A stretch of 64,000 nt of DNA, taken from positions 31,926 through 95,925 of the forward strand of contig JBBRND010000017.1 in NCBI GenBank assembly GCA_038230515.1, written 5' to 3'. Below, one piece after another: positions 20,870-28,887 of the stretch. A model generated the notes under the pieces. That model did not search any database. It worked only from the letters and a program-made list of their open reading frames with translations, and had not been told where the DNA came from. A program made the position numbers and the translations under genes. The DNA comes from JAPLDB01 sp038230515. GTDB lineage: Bacteria; Bacteroidota; Bacteroidia; AKYH767-A; 2013-40CM-41-45. Within the stretch, counting starts at the first letter, position 1, and each line of letters opens with the position of its first letter.

Positions 20870-21004
20870 ATGAAAAAATTCCTTCAGATTACATTTATCC
20901 TTGCTGCAGTTGCAGTTCTGTTCACGTCTTGCAAATCGCATGAGAAGTGTCCAGCTTATGGGCAGCATTCAAAACCTGCGAATCACAAAGAGGCGAAAGG
21001 TTAA
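20870..21004 (+). CDS. Small lipoprotein, 44 residues
   Basis: A short gene preceded by a recognisable promoter and followed by a strong terminator. The product begins MKKFLQITFILAAVAVLF and has a lipobox VLFTSC with Cys21 as the lipidation site, leaving a mature peptide of only 24 residues (CKSHEKCPAYGQHSKPANHK then EAKG). It carries a second Cys at position 27 and is basic and His-rich. It should be anchored in the inner or outer membrane by lipid. Short CPAYG-containing lipoproteins occur in other Bacteroidota, but I know no function. The complete transcription unit supports it as a real gene. Confidence 0.8.
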   Translation: MKKFLQITFILAAVAVLFTSCKSHEKCPAYGQHSKPANHKEAKG

Positions 21005-21030
21005 TCCCTCTCTCATTCTAAAAAATACTC

Positions 21031-21063
21031 AGGCGAATCGCAGAAACGGTTCGCCTTTCTTGT
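21031..21063 (+). terminator. Terminator of the small lipoprotein gene
   Basis: The stem AGGCGAATCG / CGGTTCGCCT (one G-T pair) with a 6-base loop is followed by TTCTTGTTT, 26 bases after the stop. It lies just before the convergent OsmC gene end. Confidence 0.85.
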
Positions 21064-21076
21064 TTGCGGGAACAGC

Positions 21077-21481
21077 TCAATAATTAAAACTCAGCACCTG
21101 TTTAATTTCCGGATGAATACTTATTGCAACCGGGCAAGTGCGCGCAGCATTTTCGAGAATTGCTTTTTCTTTGTCTGAATAATTATTCTTCGGCATTTCA
21201 AAATCTACGTGCACTTCTGAAACGCGCCTGGGATTTGCAGCCATCACCTTTGTAATTTTAATTTTTGTACTGTCCATATCTATGTTGTGAGTGCGGGCAG
21301 CAATTCCCATTATGGTCAACATGCAACTGCCGAGTGAAGTTGCAAGAAGATCGGTGGGAGAAAATGATTCTCCTTTACCTTGATTATCGGGCGGTGCATC
21401 AGTAATTAGCTTTACTCCCGAGCGGACATGCGTTCCTTCGGTGCGTAGCTCTCCGAGGTAAATGGCGTGGGTGGTTTCCAT
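21077..21481 (-). CDS. OsmC family peroxiredoxin-like protein
   Basis: A 134-residue OsmC/Ohr-like protein. Two conserved cysteines are in LGSCMLTIMGIAA (Cys53) and ARTCPVAISIHPE (Cys116), the pair that reduces organic hydroperoxides in this family. The ATG at 21481 gives METTHAIYLGELRTEG, the usual family start; the frame extends 18 codons upstream but that part overlaps the promoter region of rimP and has no homology. It is probably cytoplasmic. It may act in peroxide detoxification, though many OsmC-like proteins have no proven substrate. It is divergent from rimP. Confidence 0.92.
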   Translation of the reverse strand: METTHAIYLGELRTEGTHVRSGVKLITDAPPDNQGKGESFSPTDLLATSLGSCMLTIMGIAARTHNIDMDSTKIKITKVMAANPRRVSEVHVDFEMPKNNYSDKEKAILENAARTCPVAISIHPEIKQVLSFNY

Positions 21482-21521
21482 CTGAAAAATTTTCTCAAAG
21501 GTAATTGCTTTAGAGAAGTTG

Positions 21522-21552
21522 TTTGCACATAACAAAACTTTGTATAGATTTG
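21522..21552 (+). promoter_or_regulatory. Near-consensus promoter of rimP-nusA-infB
   Basis: TTTG at 21522-21525, a 19-base spacer and TAGATTTG at 21545-21552 match the Bacteroidota consensus TTTG-N19-TAnnTTTG exactly. Initiation would be near 21559, about 50 bases before the rimP ATG. Confidence 0.85.
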
Positions 21553-21573
21553 CACCCGATTTAAGAAGTAGCG

Positions 21574-21596
21574 AAGGGGACCACAGTCCCCTTTTT
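21574..21596 (+). terminator. Terminator-like hairpin in the rimP leader
   Basis: AAGGGGAC / GTCCCCTT form a perfect 8-bp stem around a CACA tetraloop, followed by a T-run ending 13 bases before the rimP ATG. Its position between promoter and first gene suggests partial termination or translational control of the operon. The same region lies after a short leader of about 15 bases. Confidence 0.75.
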
Positions 21597-21608
21597 AATT
21601 GCCAAAAA

Positions 21609-22085
21609 ATGGAATTAAAGGAACAAATAGGGCAAGCGATAGAGGAAAAAACTGCCGGAACAGAAACTTTTTTGGTGGATATAAAAACATCTCCATCGAA
21701 GATTGCCGTTTTTGTTGATCATCCGAAAGGATTGAAGTTGGAAGATTGCATGGAGATAAGCAGCTACCTCGAGGAGAAAGCGGAATTGCAAAACATCTTT
21801 GAATCGCACGAGTTGGAAGTTTCGTCACCGGGAATGGATGAGCCGCTCAAAGTGCTGAAGCAATATGAAAAGAGAATCGGTCAGGAGGTAAGTGTGCTGA
21901 TGAAAAACGGCATCCGCAAAAACGGAACACTGAAATCGGCCAACGAAAATGAAATCGCGATTGTTGAAAAGAGCAAAGTAAAAGACAACGGACGGAAGAT
22001 ATTTCAGACAAAAGATACGATCATCAATCACGAAGAAATAAAAGAAACAAAGATTGTATTTGACTTCGGGAGAACACTCAGGTGA
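21609..22085 (+). CDS. rimP: Ribosome maturation factor RimP
   Basis: A 158-residue protein needed for 30S subunit maturation. The N-terminal alpha/beta domain has IKTSPSKIAVFVDHPKGL and the family motif LEDCMEISSYLEEK. The conserved LEVSSPGMDEPLK lies at the domain junction, and a C-terminal SH3-like domain follows (NGTLKSANENEIAIVEK). ATG at 21609 was chosen because the in-frame upstream codons overlap the promoter and leader hairpin. It is the first gene of the conserved rimP-nusA-infB cluster, which links ribosome assembly, transcription elongation and translation initiation. Confidence 0.96.
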   Translation: MELKEQIGQAIEEKTAGTETFLVDIKTSPSKIAVFVDHPKGLKLEDCMEISSYLEEKAELQNIFESHELEVSSPGMDEPLKVLKQYEKRIGQEVSVLMKNGIRKNGTLKSANENEIAIVEKSKVKDNGRKIFQTKDTIINHEEIKETKIVFDFGRTLR

Positions 22086-22146
22086 GTAGTTGATTTAGTT
22101 AATTGGTTGATTAAGTTGATTAGTAAAAACAAAAGATAAAATAGAT

Positions 22147-22161
22147 GCTGTCAATGACAGC
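22147..22161. repeat. 15-bp palindrome between rimP and nusA
   Basis: GCTGTCA-A-TGACAGC is a perfect inverted repeat with a single central base, 39 bases before the nusA ATG. The preceding stretch (22089-22125) carries loose GTTGATTA repeats of 8-9 bases. It may be an mRNA hairpin or an operator. Confidence 0.6.
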
Positions 22162-22199
22162 TACCAAATTGTAAACTGAAAACCGTAAACAAAGTTAGT

Positions 22200-23435
22200 A
22201 TGGAACATTCGCAATTAATTGACGCCTTCTCCGAGTTTAAAGAACTCAAAAACATTGATCGCGCCAGCATGATGAGCATCCTCGAAGATGTATTTCGCGG
22301 CATGATAAAAAAGAAGTACGGCACTGCCGATAACTTCGACATCGTAATCAACACCGACAAAGGAGACCTTGAAGCATTCCGCAACCGCCAAATTGTTGCA
22401 GATGCAGAAGTGACAGACATTGCCACACAAATTCCCTATTCGGAAGCGGTTCAAATTGAACCCGACTTTGAAGTGGGAGAAGATCTCGCAGAAGAAGTTC
22501 GCTTTTCCGATTTCGGAAGACGTGCTGTTCTTTCTGCCCGTCAGAACCTGATGGCGCGTGTGCAAGAGTTGGAGAAGGAGGGTATCTTCAAAAAATATAA
22601 AGACAGAGTTGGTGAAATCATTACCGGAGAGGTTTATCAGACCTGGAAAAAAGAATCGCTCGTGATGGATGATGACGGCAATGAACTTATCCTTCCGAAG
22701 ATGGAACAGATTCCATCTGACTTTTTCAAGAAAGGCGATAACGTTCGTGCCGTTGTGTTGCGCGTGGAAATGATCAACGCCAATCCGAAAATTATTTTGT
22801 CGAGAACATCACCTCTTTTCCTTGAGCGTTTGTTCGAGTTAGAAGTGCCAGAAGTTTTTGACGGACTCATTACGATTAAAAAAATTGTTCGTGAACCTGG
22901 AGAGCGTGCAAAAGTTGCAGTAGAAAGTTATGACGATCGCATTGATCCGGTTGGAGCATGCGTTGGTATGAAGGGTTCACGTATTCACGGCATTGTGCGT
23001 GAGTTGAGAAACGAAAACATTGATGTGATAAACTTCACGAATAATTTACCGCTCTACATTTCACGTGCATTGTCGCCTGCAAAAATCACCACAATAAAAC
23101 TGGATGATGAGAAAATGCATGCCTCAGTGTTTTTAAAACCCGATCAGGTTTCTCTTGCTATCGGCAAAGGCGGACACAACATTAAACTTGCGGGAAAACT
23201 TACAGGTTACCAAATTGACGTTTACCGCGACACTGAAGACGATACGGAGGATGTGGATCTCGAAGAATTCTCAGACGAAATTGAACCATGGATTATTGAC
23301 GAACTTAAATCCATCGGTTGCGATACTGCAAAATCCGTTCTTGAAATTCCAATTGAAGATTTGGTGAAACGCACCGATCTCGAAGAAGAAACGATCAAAG
23401 AAGTGATTCGCATTCTCAAAGTAGAGTTTGAATAA
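22200..23435 (+). CDS. nusA: Transcription termination/antitermination factor NusA
   Basis: A 411-residue RNA polymerase-binding factor. Domains in order: the N-terminal RNAP-binding domain (1-125), S1 (about 130-205, KDRVGEIITGEV), and two KH domains (about 235-345), containing RIDPVGACVGMKGSRIHGIV and the second-KH motif VSLAIGKGGHNIKLAGKLTG. A short acidic C-terminal segment with one helix-hairpin-like unit (IDELKSIGCDTAKSVLEIP) follows. It is shorter than E. coli NusA, which has two C-terminal acidic repeats, and this is usual for Bacteroidota. It lies in the rimP-nusA-infB operon. Confidence 0.97.
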   Translation: MEHSQLIDAFSEFKELKNIDRASMMSILEDVFRGMIKKKYGTADNFDIVINTDKGDLEAFRNRQIVADAEVTDIATQIPYSEAVQIEPDFEVGEDLAEEVRFSDFGRRAVLSARQNLMARVQELEKEGIFKKYKDRVGEIITGEVYQTWKKESLVMDDDGNELILPKMEQIPSDFFKKGDNVRAVVLRVEMINANPKIILSRTSPLFLERLFELEVPEVFDGLITIKKIVREPGERAKVAVESYDDRIDPVGACVGMKGSRIHGIVRELRNENIDVINFTNNLPLYISRALSPAKITTIKLDDEKMHASVFLKPDQVSLAIGKGGHNIKLAGKLTGYQIDVYRDTEDDTEDVDLEEFSDEIEPWIIDELKSIGCDTAKSVLEIPIEDLVKRTDLEEETIKEVIRILKVEFE

Positions 23436-23520
23436 AAAATGGTTTTCCGGAAAAGAGAAAAATAATTCAGCAAAAGAATCATTGGTTGATGTAAAAGCAT
23501 CATCTTTGTTTCGATCAGAT

Positions 23521-26379
23521 ATGTCAGAAGAAAAAACAATACGGCTCAGTAAAGCAATCAAGGAATTCAATCTTAGCATGGATCACATTGTTGATTTCCT
23601 GTCTAAGAAAGGAATCAAGATTGAAAACAATCCCAACGGCAAGTTGCCGGGTGATGCTTATACTTTATTGCTGAAAGAATTTGCATCAGATAAAACGCTG
23701 AAAGAAGAAGCTGCGAAGATTACCGAAAGCAAACTCAAAAAAGAAACCGCAGTTATTTTCGATGCAGAAGTAAAGCCGAAGCAGGAGAAAAAGGTTGAAG
23801 AAGATGTTCGCGAGGTTTTAATTAAAAACACAGGGGCGGCAGTTGAATCGAAAGAAGAAAAGCCGAAGAAGAAAGAAGTTAAAGCCGAGAAAAAAGTTGA
23901 GGAGAAAAAAGAAGTTGAGGTAATAAAAGCACAGGCAGATAAAATTGAAATGCCGAAAGTGCTTGGCACGATTGATCTAGAAGAAACAAAATTTCCAAGC
24001 GGCAAGAAAAAGAAAGTAACTAAGAAAGAAACGGAAGAGGTAGAAGCCGCAGAAAAAGCAGCGAAGAAAAAAACAACTGCAAAAAAGAAAAAAGGAGAAG
24101 AGGAAGAAGTTGTTGTAGAGAAACCAGTTGAAGAAGCAGTCGCATCTGCACCTCCTATTGCAACTGAACCCGATGCCGGAACGGATGCACCCGCTGAGAT
24201 GGAAGATCCGAAAGAAGAAATTACCCGTGTGCGTTTCGACAACCTTACGGGTCCGAAAATTTTCGGAAAGATTGAATTGCCACAGGATCAGCCCAAGAAA
24301 AAACCTGTTGCATCTTCTTCCGCTTTCGGAGAGCGTGAAAAGAAAAAACGTAGACGCACCGACCGCAAAGCCGGTGGCGTACAGATTCCTGACGAGCGGA
24401 AGAAACACGAGTCGCAGAATTTTCAGCGTAGCGGAAAGAAAGGTCCCCCACCAAGACAGGGCGCACCAAAAGCAGAACCAACTGAAAAAGAAATTCAGGA
24501 TCAGATAAAAGCAACACTTGCTCGATTGAGCGGTGGTGGAAAATCAAAAGCATCCAAGCAACGCAGGGCAAGGCGTGATGAACGCGTGGAAGAAAAGGAA
24601 GCACTTGCAGCGCAGCAGACTGATATAAAATTAATTAAGGTTACCGAGTTTGTAAGCGCGAACGATCTTTCAAAGATGATGGACGTTCCGGTTACACAAA
24701 TTATTTCCACGTGCATGTCGCTTGGTTTGTTTGTTTCAATCAACCAGCGGCTCGATGCGGAAACGATTACCGTTGTTGCAGAAGAGTTCGGATACAAAGT
24801 TGAATTCGTAGCGGCTGATGTGCAGGAGTCCATTGAAGTGGAAGAGGACAAGGCGGAAGATTTAATTCCGCGACCACCGATTGTTACTGTAATGGGTCAC
24901 GTAGATCATGGAAAAACGTCATTGCTCGATTACATCCGAAAAGCAAATGTTATTGCGGGTGAAGCAGGTGGAATCACACAGCACATTGGTGCGTATGAAG
25001 TAACCTTGGAAAACGGAAAGAATATTACGTTCCTTGATACGCCCGGTCACGAAGCATTTACTGCCATGCGTGCACGTGGAGCAAAGGTAACTGACGTTGC
25101 TATCATCGTAATTTCTGCTGATGACAGTGTGATGCCTCAAACTATCGAAGCTATTAATCACGCACAGGCAGCAGCGGTGCCGATTGTATTTGCACTAAAT
25201 AAAGTTGACAAGCCGGGCGCAGCACCTGACCGCATTAAGGAACAGTTGAGCAAGATGAATATTCTTGTTGAAGAATGGGGCGGAAAATATCAAAGCCAGG
25301 AAATAAGCGCGAAGCTGGGAACAAATGTGGATGCACTGCTTGAAAAAGTTTTGCTTGAAGCAGACCTTCTTGATCTGAAAGCTAATCCGAAAAAGCGCGC
25401 GCACGGAACTGTGATAGAATCCATGCTCGATAAAGGCAGAGGATATGTAATGACCGTGCTTGTGCAGGGCGGTACATTGGCAGTAGGCGATGTACTTCTT
25501 GCAGGAAAATACAGTGGTCGCGTGAAAGCGTTATTCAATGAACGTGGTTTCAGAATTCGCGAAGCAGGACCGGCGACACCTGTTCAGGTTCTCGGAATGA
25601 CAGGCGCTCCGCAGGCGGGCGATCTTTTCCATGTAATGGAAGATGAACGCGAATCGCGCGACATTGCAAACAAACGTTTGCAGTTGCAGCGCGAGCAAGG
25701 AATACGTACGCACAAGCACATTACGCTTGATGAAATCGGAAGACGACTTGCCATCGGTAGTTTTAAAGAACTTAACGTGATTGTGAAAGGCGATGTGGAC
25801 GGTTCCATCGAAGCGTTGAGCGATTCACTTCTCAAATTAACTACACCTGAAGTTCAGGTAAACGTAATTCATAAATCAGTTGGTCAGATCAGCGAGAGCG
25901 ATGTGCTGCTTGCGTCTGCATCCAATGCAATTGTAATCGGTTTCCAAGTTCGCCCTTCGACAAGTGCAAGACGACTTGCTGAACAGGAAGAAATTGAAAT
26001 CCGCCTCTACTCTGTAATCTATAAAGCCATTGAGGAAGTGAAGATGGCGATGGAAGGAATGTTGGCTCCAGACTTTGTAGAGAAAAATGTTTGCAACATC
26101 CATATACGCGAGGTTTTCAAAATACCGAAAGCAGGAACCATTGCCGGATGCATGGTGATGGACGGAAAAATTACCCGCAATACAAAAATCAGGATTGTTC
26201 GTGATGGTATTGTAGTGCACAGCGGAGAACTTGCATCACTCAAGCGTTTCAAAGATGATGTGAAAGAAGTTTCAACAGGTTACGAATGCGGATTGAGCAT
26301 TGCAAACTTCAAAGACATTCAGATTGGCGATATCATTGAAGGATATGTGCAGGAAGAAGTGAAGCGGACTCTTGCATAG
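23521..26379 (+). CDS. infB: Translation initiation factor IF-2
   Basis: A 952-residue GTPase that delivers initiator fMet-tRNA to the 30S subunit. Residues 1-390 are a low-complexity Lys/Glu-rich N-terminal region with a leading IF2-N domain (MSEEKTIRLSKAIKEFN). The G domain (from about 455) has GHVDHGKTS (G1), DTPGHEAF (G3) and NKVDKP (G4), followed by beta-barrel domains and the C-terminal fMet-tRNA-binding domain. The ATG at 23521 begins the family sequence; the frame is open upstream to 23428, overlapping nusA, without homology. It is the last gene of the operon. No frame break is seen. Confidence 0.97.
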   Translation: MSEEKTIRLSKAIKEFNLSMDHIVDFLSKKGIKIENNPNGKLPGDAYTLLLKEFASDKTLKEEAAKITESKLKKETAVIFDAEVKPKQEKKVEEDVREVLIKNTGAAVESKEEKPKKKEVKAEKKVEEKKEVEVIKAQADKIEMPKVLGTIDLEETKFPSGKKKKVTKKETEEVEAAEKAAKKKTTAKKKKGEEEEVVVEKPVEEAVASAPPIATEPDAGTDAPAEMEDPKEEITRVRFDNLTGPKIFGKIELPQDQPKKKPVASSSAFGEREKKKRRRTDRKAGGVQIPDERKKHESQNFQRSGKKGPPPRQGAPKAEPTEKEIQDQIKATLARLSGGGKSKASKQRRARRDERVEEKEALAAQQTDIKLIKVTEFVSANDLSKMMDVPVTQIISTCMSLGLFVSINQRLDAETITVVAEEFGYKVEFVAADVQESIEVEEDKAEDLIPRPPIVTVMGHVDHGKTSLLDYIRKANVIAGEAGGITQHIGAYEVTLENGKNITFLDTPGHEAFTAMRARGAKVTDVAIIVISADDSVMPQTIEAINHAQAAAVPIVFALNKVDKPGAAPDRIKEQLSKMNILVEEWGGKYQSQEISAKLGTNVDALLEKVLLEADLLDLKANPKKRAHGTVIESMLDKGRGYVMTVLVQGGTLAVGDVLLAGKYSGRVKALFNERGFRIREAGPATPVQVLGMTGAPQAGDLFHVMEDERESRDIANKRLQLQREQGIRTHKHITLDEIGRRLAIGSFKELNVIVKGDVDGSIEALSDSLLKLTTPEVQVNVIHKSVGQISESDVLLASASNAIVIGFQVRPSTSARRLAEQEEIEIRLYSVIYKAIEEVKMAMEGMLAPDFVEKNVCNIHIREVFKIPKAGTIAGCMVMDGKITRNTKIRIVRDGIVVHSGELASLKRFKDDVKEVSTGYECGLSIANFKDIQIGDIIEGYVQEEVKRTLA

Positions 26380-26562
26380 CACAATGCAGTAATCGAAACG
26401 TTTTATTTTCTGTGCAATAATTTTAAAAAGAACTATGTACAATTCGCTTATTGAGCGTTGCGAATTTGACATTCATAATACAAATCTCCACAAGTGATGA
26501 TTCTAACAAAAAAAATCGCTCTAAAGTGAGAACTGAATAGTACCGTTCAAACTAATTTCTTT

Positions 26563-27366
26563 TCAAACCATGCTCAACTCAATGCCTGAAAAATGCAGAA
26601 TTAAAATGAGCAATCCAACGATGATCCGATAGTACCCGAAAACTTTAAAACCATTTTTGGCGAGATAACTGATAAAAGACTTGATGGCGAGAAAAGCAAC
26701 CAGAAAAGCAATGACATTACCAACGACAAGAAGATTTATTTCCTGTGATGAAAAACCTACGCCTTCTTTATACACTTCATAAATGTCCTTACACGTTGCT
26801 GCAAACATAGTAGGTACGGCAAGGAAGAAAGAAAATTCAGCAGCAGCTTTTTTATTTAGTCGTTGAGTGAGTCCGCCAATGATAGTGGCAGCGGAGCGCG
26901 AAACACCCGGCACCATTGCCAGCACCTGGAACATACCTATCTTAAATGCGGATGCATCGCTGTTGAGTTCACTCATTCCCCGCTCTTCAGCTTTCTGAAA
27001 CCATTTATCGAGAAGAAGAAAAATAATACCACCTGCAAGAAGGGCAACAGCAACAACAATCACATTTTCGAGAAGCATGTCAATGTATTTTTTGAACAAC
27101 ACACCGAAGATGACAGCAGGGATAAATGCGATGATGAGTTTTTTATAAAAGTCGAAATCAATTTTCCCGAGAAACCTCTTCCAATAAATTACAACTACAG
27201 AAAGGATGGCTCCAAACTGAATAACTACTGTGAAGACTTTTGTAAAAGGCAGGGAAGCTATTCCCATTACCGAACTGCCGATAATGATGTGACCGGTACT
27301 TGAAACTGGAAGAAACTCAGTAAGTCCTTCGATGATGGATAGAATAACGGCTTGGAGGTAATTCAT
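26563..27366 (-). CDS. uppP: Undecaprenyl-diphosphatase UppP/BacA
   Basis: A 267-residue integral membrane enzyme that dephosphorylates undecaprenyl diphosphate so the carrier can be reused for peptidoglycan and O-antigen. The two BacA signatures are EGLTEFLPVSSTGHIII (about 13-29) and PGVSRSAATIIGG (about 153-165); the catalytic Glu/Ser/Arg residues lie in them. About eight hydrophobic segments are present. It is the last gene of the ftsX-DUF3098-uppP unit (72 bases after the DUF3098 gene), an order seen in other Bacteroidota. Overexpression of this family gives bacitracin resistance. Confidence 0.96.
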   Translation of the reverse strand: MNYLQAVILSIIEGLTEFLPVSSTGHIIIGSSVMGIASLPFTKVFTVVIQFGAILSVVVIYWKRFLGKIDFDFYKKLIIAFIPAVIFGVLFKKYIDMLLENVIVVAVALLAGGIIFLLLDKWFQKAEERGMSELNSDASAFKIGMFQVLAMVPGVSRSAATIIGGLTQRLNKKAAAEFSFFLAVPTMFAATCKDIYEVYKEGVGFSSQEINLLVVGNVIAFLVAFLAIKSFISYLAKNGFKVFGYYRIIVGLLILILHFSGIELSMV

Positions 27367-27438
27367 GGTAAAACAATTCGATGAAGCGTTGATTTGAGAA
27401 TTTGAAGGTTCAATGCAACGTTTATCTTCAAATCGGAT

Positions 27439-27684
27439 TTACTCCTTTGCCTTCTTAAGAATTGCGTAGATTTCAATGATGAACCCGATAAGCACTACAA
27501 TTGGCGCGAGTGTAATTCTCCGGAATGAAAAAATATCAGGATTAAAAACGTTCGGGTCTTTGCTTCCGCCACCGCTCATAAGAACGAATCCTAAGAAGAT
27601 ACATCCGATACCGATCAGCATCCACACGTAATTCTCTTTGCCGAAGGCAAAATCATTTACCACTTTAATTTCTTTCTTAGCCAT
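27439..27684 (-). CDS. DUF3098 small membrane protein
   Basis: An 81-residue protein with two transmembrane segments (about 18-36, YVWMLIGIGCIFLGFVLMS, and about 57-76, LAPIVVLIGFIIEIYAI) separated by a short loop containing PNVFNPDIFSFRRIT, the DUF3098 signature. It lies between ftsX and uppP on the same strand. Function is unknown; the context suggests an accessory role in division or cell-wall synthesis. Confidence 0.9.
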   Translation of the reverse strand: MAKKEIKVVNDFAFGKENYVWMLIGIGCIFLGFVLMSGGGSKDPNVFNPDIFSFRRITLAPIVVLIGFIIEIYAILKKAKE

Positions 27685-27717
27685 TGTAGTTAATTGAGAG
27701 CGCGAAGATAATATAAG

Positions 27718-27749
27718 AATGGAATAATGAAATAATGGAAGATTGGAAT
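27718..27749. repeat. 8-bp microrepeat (four units) upstream of the DUF3098 gene
   Basis: AATGGAAT, AATGAAAT, AATGGAAG and ATTGGAAT stand in tandem between ftsX and the DUF3098 gene. Confidence 0.65.
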
Positions 27750-27826
27750 AGAAGTAACTAAGTGTTTACGATAACGATTCATAAATTCGTCCCGAAGCAT
27801 CGGGATCAATTCGTATTTCGTTGATG

Positions 27827-28699
27827 CTACCCGTAAAGCTCATCCCCTCTCACTCTCAAATACCTGTTCACTGCGAAAAAAGTGCTGATAACAGAGAGGA
27901 GAACACCGAGTACAATAATTCCTGCAAACAAAATTCCGTTGTCTTTTAAATCCTGCACCTGCACGAACTCCGGCATCTTGGTGCGCACGAAGTAAAGCAG
28001 CGCACTTAAGAAAATACAGGCAACCACTCCTGCATAAAGTCCATGCCCGATGGCACGCGAGATAAATGGTTTGCGGATAAAACTTTTTGTTGCGCCCACC
28101 AGTTGCATACTCTTGACGAGGAATCGTTTTGAATACATAGAGAGGCGAATCGTGCTGTTGATCAATGCAACGGCAATGAAAAACAGCAACGCACAAAATG
28201 CAAGAATACCGATTGCAACCATTTTGAAATTCTCGTTCATCTTGTCAACCTCGGTTTGCTGGTAAGTCACTTCGCGCACCATTTTATTTTTCTGAAGGTC
28301 GTCTGAAATTTGTTTCAGCATAGAAGCATCTGTGTACTGAGCATTCAACTTTAGTTCAAAAGAAGAAGGAAGCGGGTTTACCTCCAGCATACTTGTGGCA
28401 TCTGAACCAAGGTCTTTTTTCAAACTGTCCAACGCTTCCTGTTTTGAAATAAACCGAACAGATTTTATCGCGGCATTTGACGAAAGCAGATTTTGAAAGG
28501 CGCTGATCTCTTGGTCACTCACGTCATCATTCAGAAATACATTGAGCTGAACATGTTCTTTTATATAATCAGAAATCTTCTTCGCATCCAATACCAGCAT
28601 GCCCAGCAAACCCAGCATAAACAACACCAGCGAAATGCTGATGACAGAAGAAAGATAAGATGACCGCAGCCGTTTATTGCCGCTTTTTGTCTCGACCAT
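27827..28699 (-). CDS. ftsX: Cell division protein FtsX
   Basis: A 290-residue permease-like subunit that pairs with the ATPase FtsE to control peptidoglycan hydrolases at the septum. Layout: transmembrane segment 1 at about 17-38, a periplasmic domain of about 125 residues (EHVQLNVFLNDDVSDQEI, with RFISKQEALDSLKKDLG), then three further membrane segments in the C-terminal FtsX domain, including GATKSFIRKPF before the third. ftsE is not adjacent here. It is the first gene of the minus-strand unit ending with uppP. Confidence 0.94.
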   Translation of the reverse strand: MVETKSGNKRLRSSYLSSVISISLVLFMLGLLGMLVLDAKKISDYIKEHVQLNVFLNDDVSDQEISAFQNLLSSNAAIKSVRFISKQEALDSLKKDLGSDATSMLEVNPLPSSFELKLNAQYTDASMLKQISDDLQKNKMVREVTYQQTEVDKMNENFKMVAIGILAFCALLFFIAVALINSTIRLSMYSKRFLVKSMQLVGATKSFIRKPFISRAIGHGLYAGVVACIFLSALLYFVRTKMPEFVQVQDLKDNGILFAGIIVLGVLLSVISTFFAVNRYLRVRGDELYG

Positions 28700-28887
28700 A
28701 ATTTTTATTGGTGCTGCGAAAATAAAGAAATGAGATCAACGAAAAACTACTTGAAAACGAATTTACGAATAGAAGAATGTCAGTTTTCATACTTTAATAG
28801 GTCACTGAATTTGAATTTTTAAATTCGCGCTCCCGTTCGGAATTATCCAATGCATTCGGATTAGTAATTCGATGGGATTATCAGATT

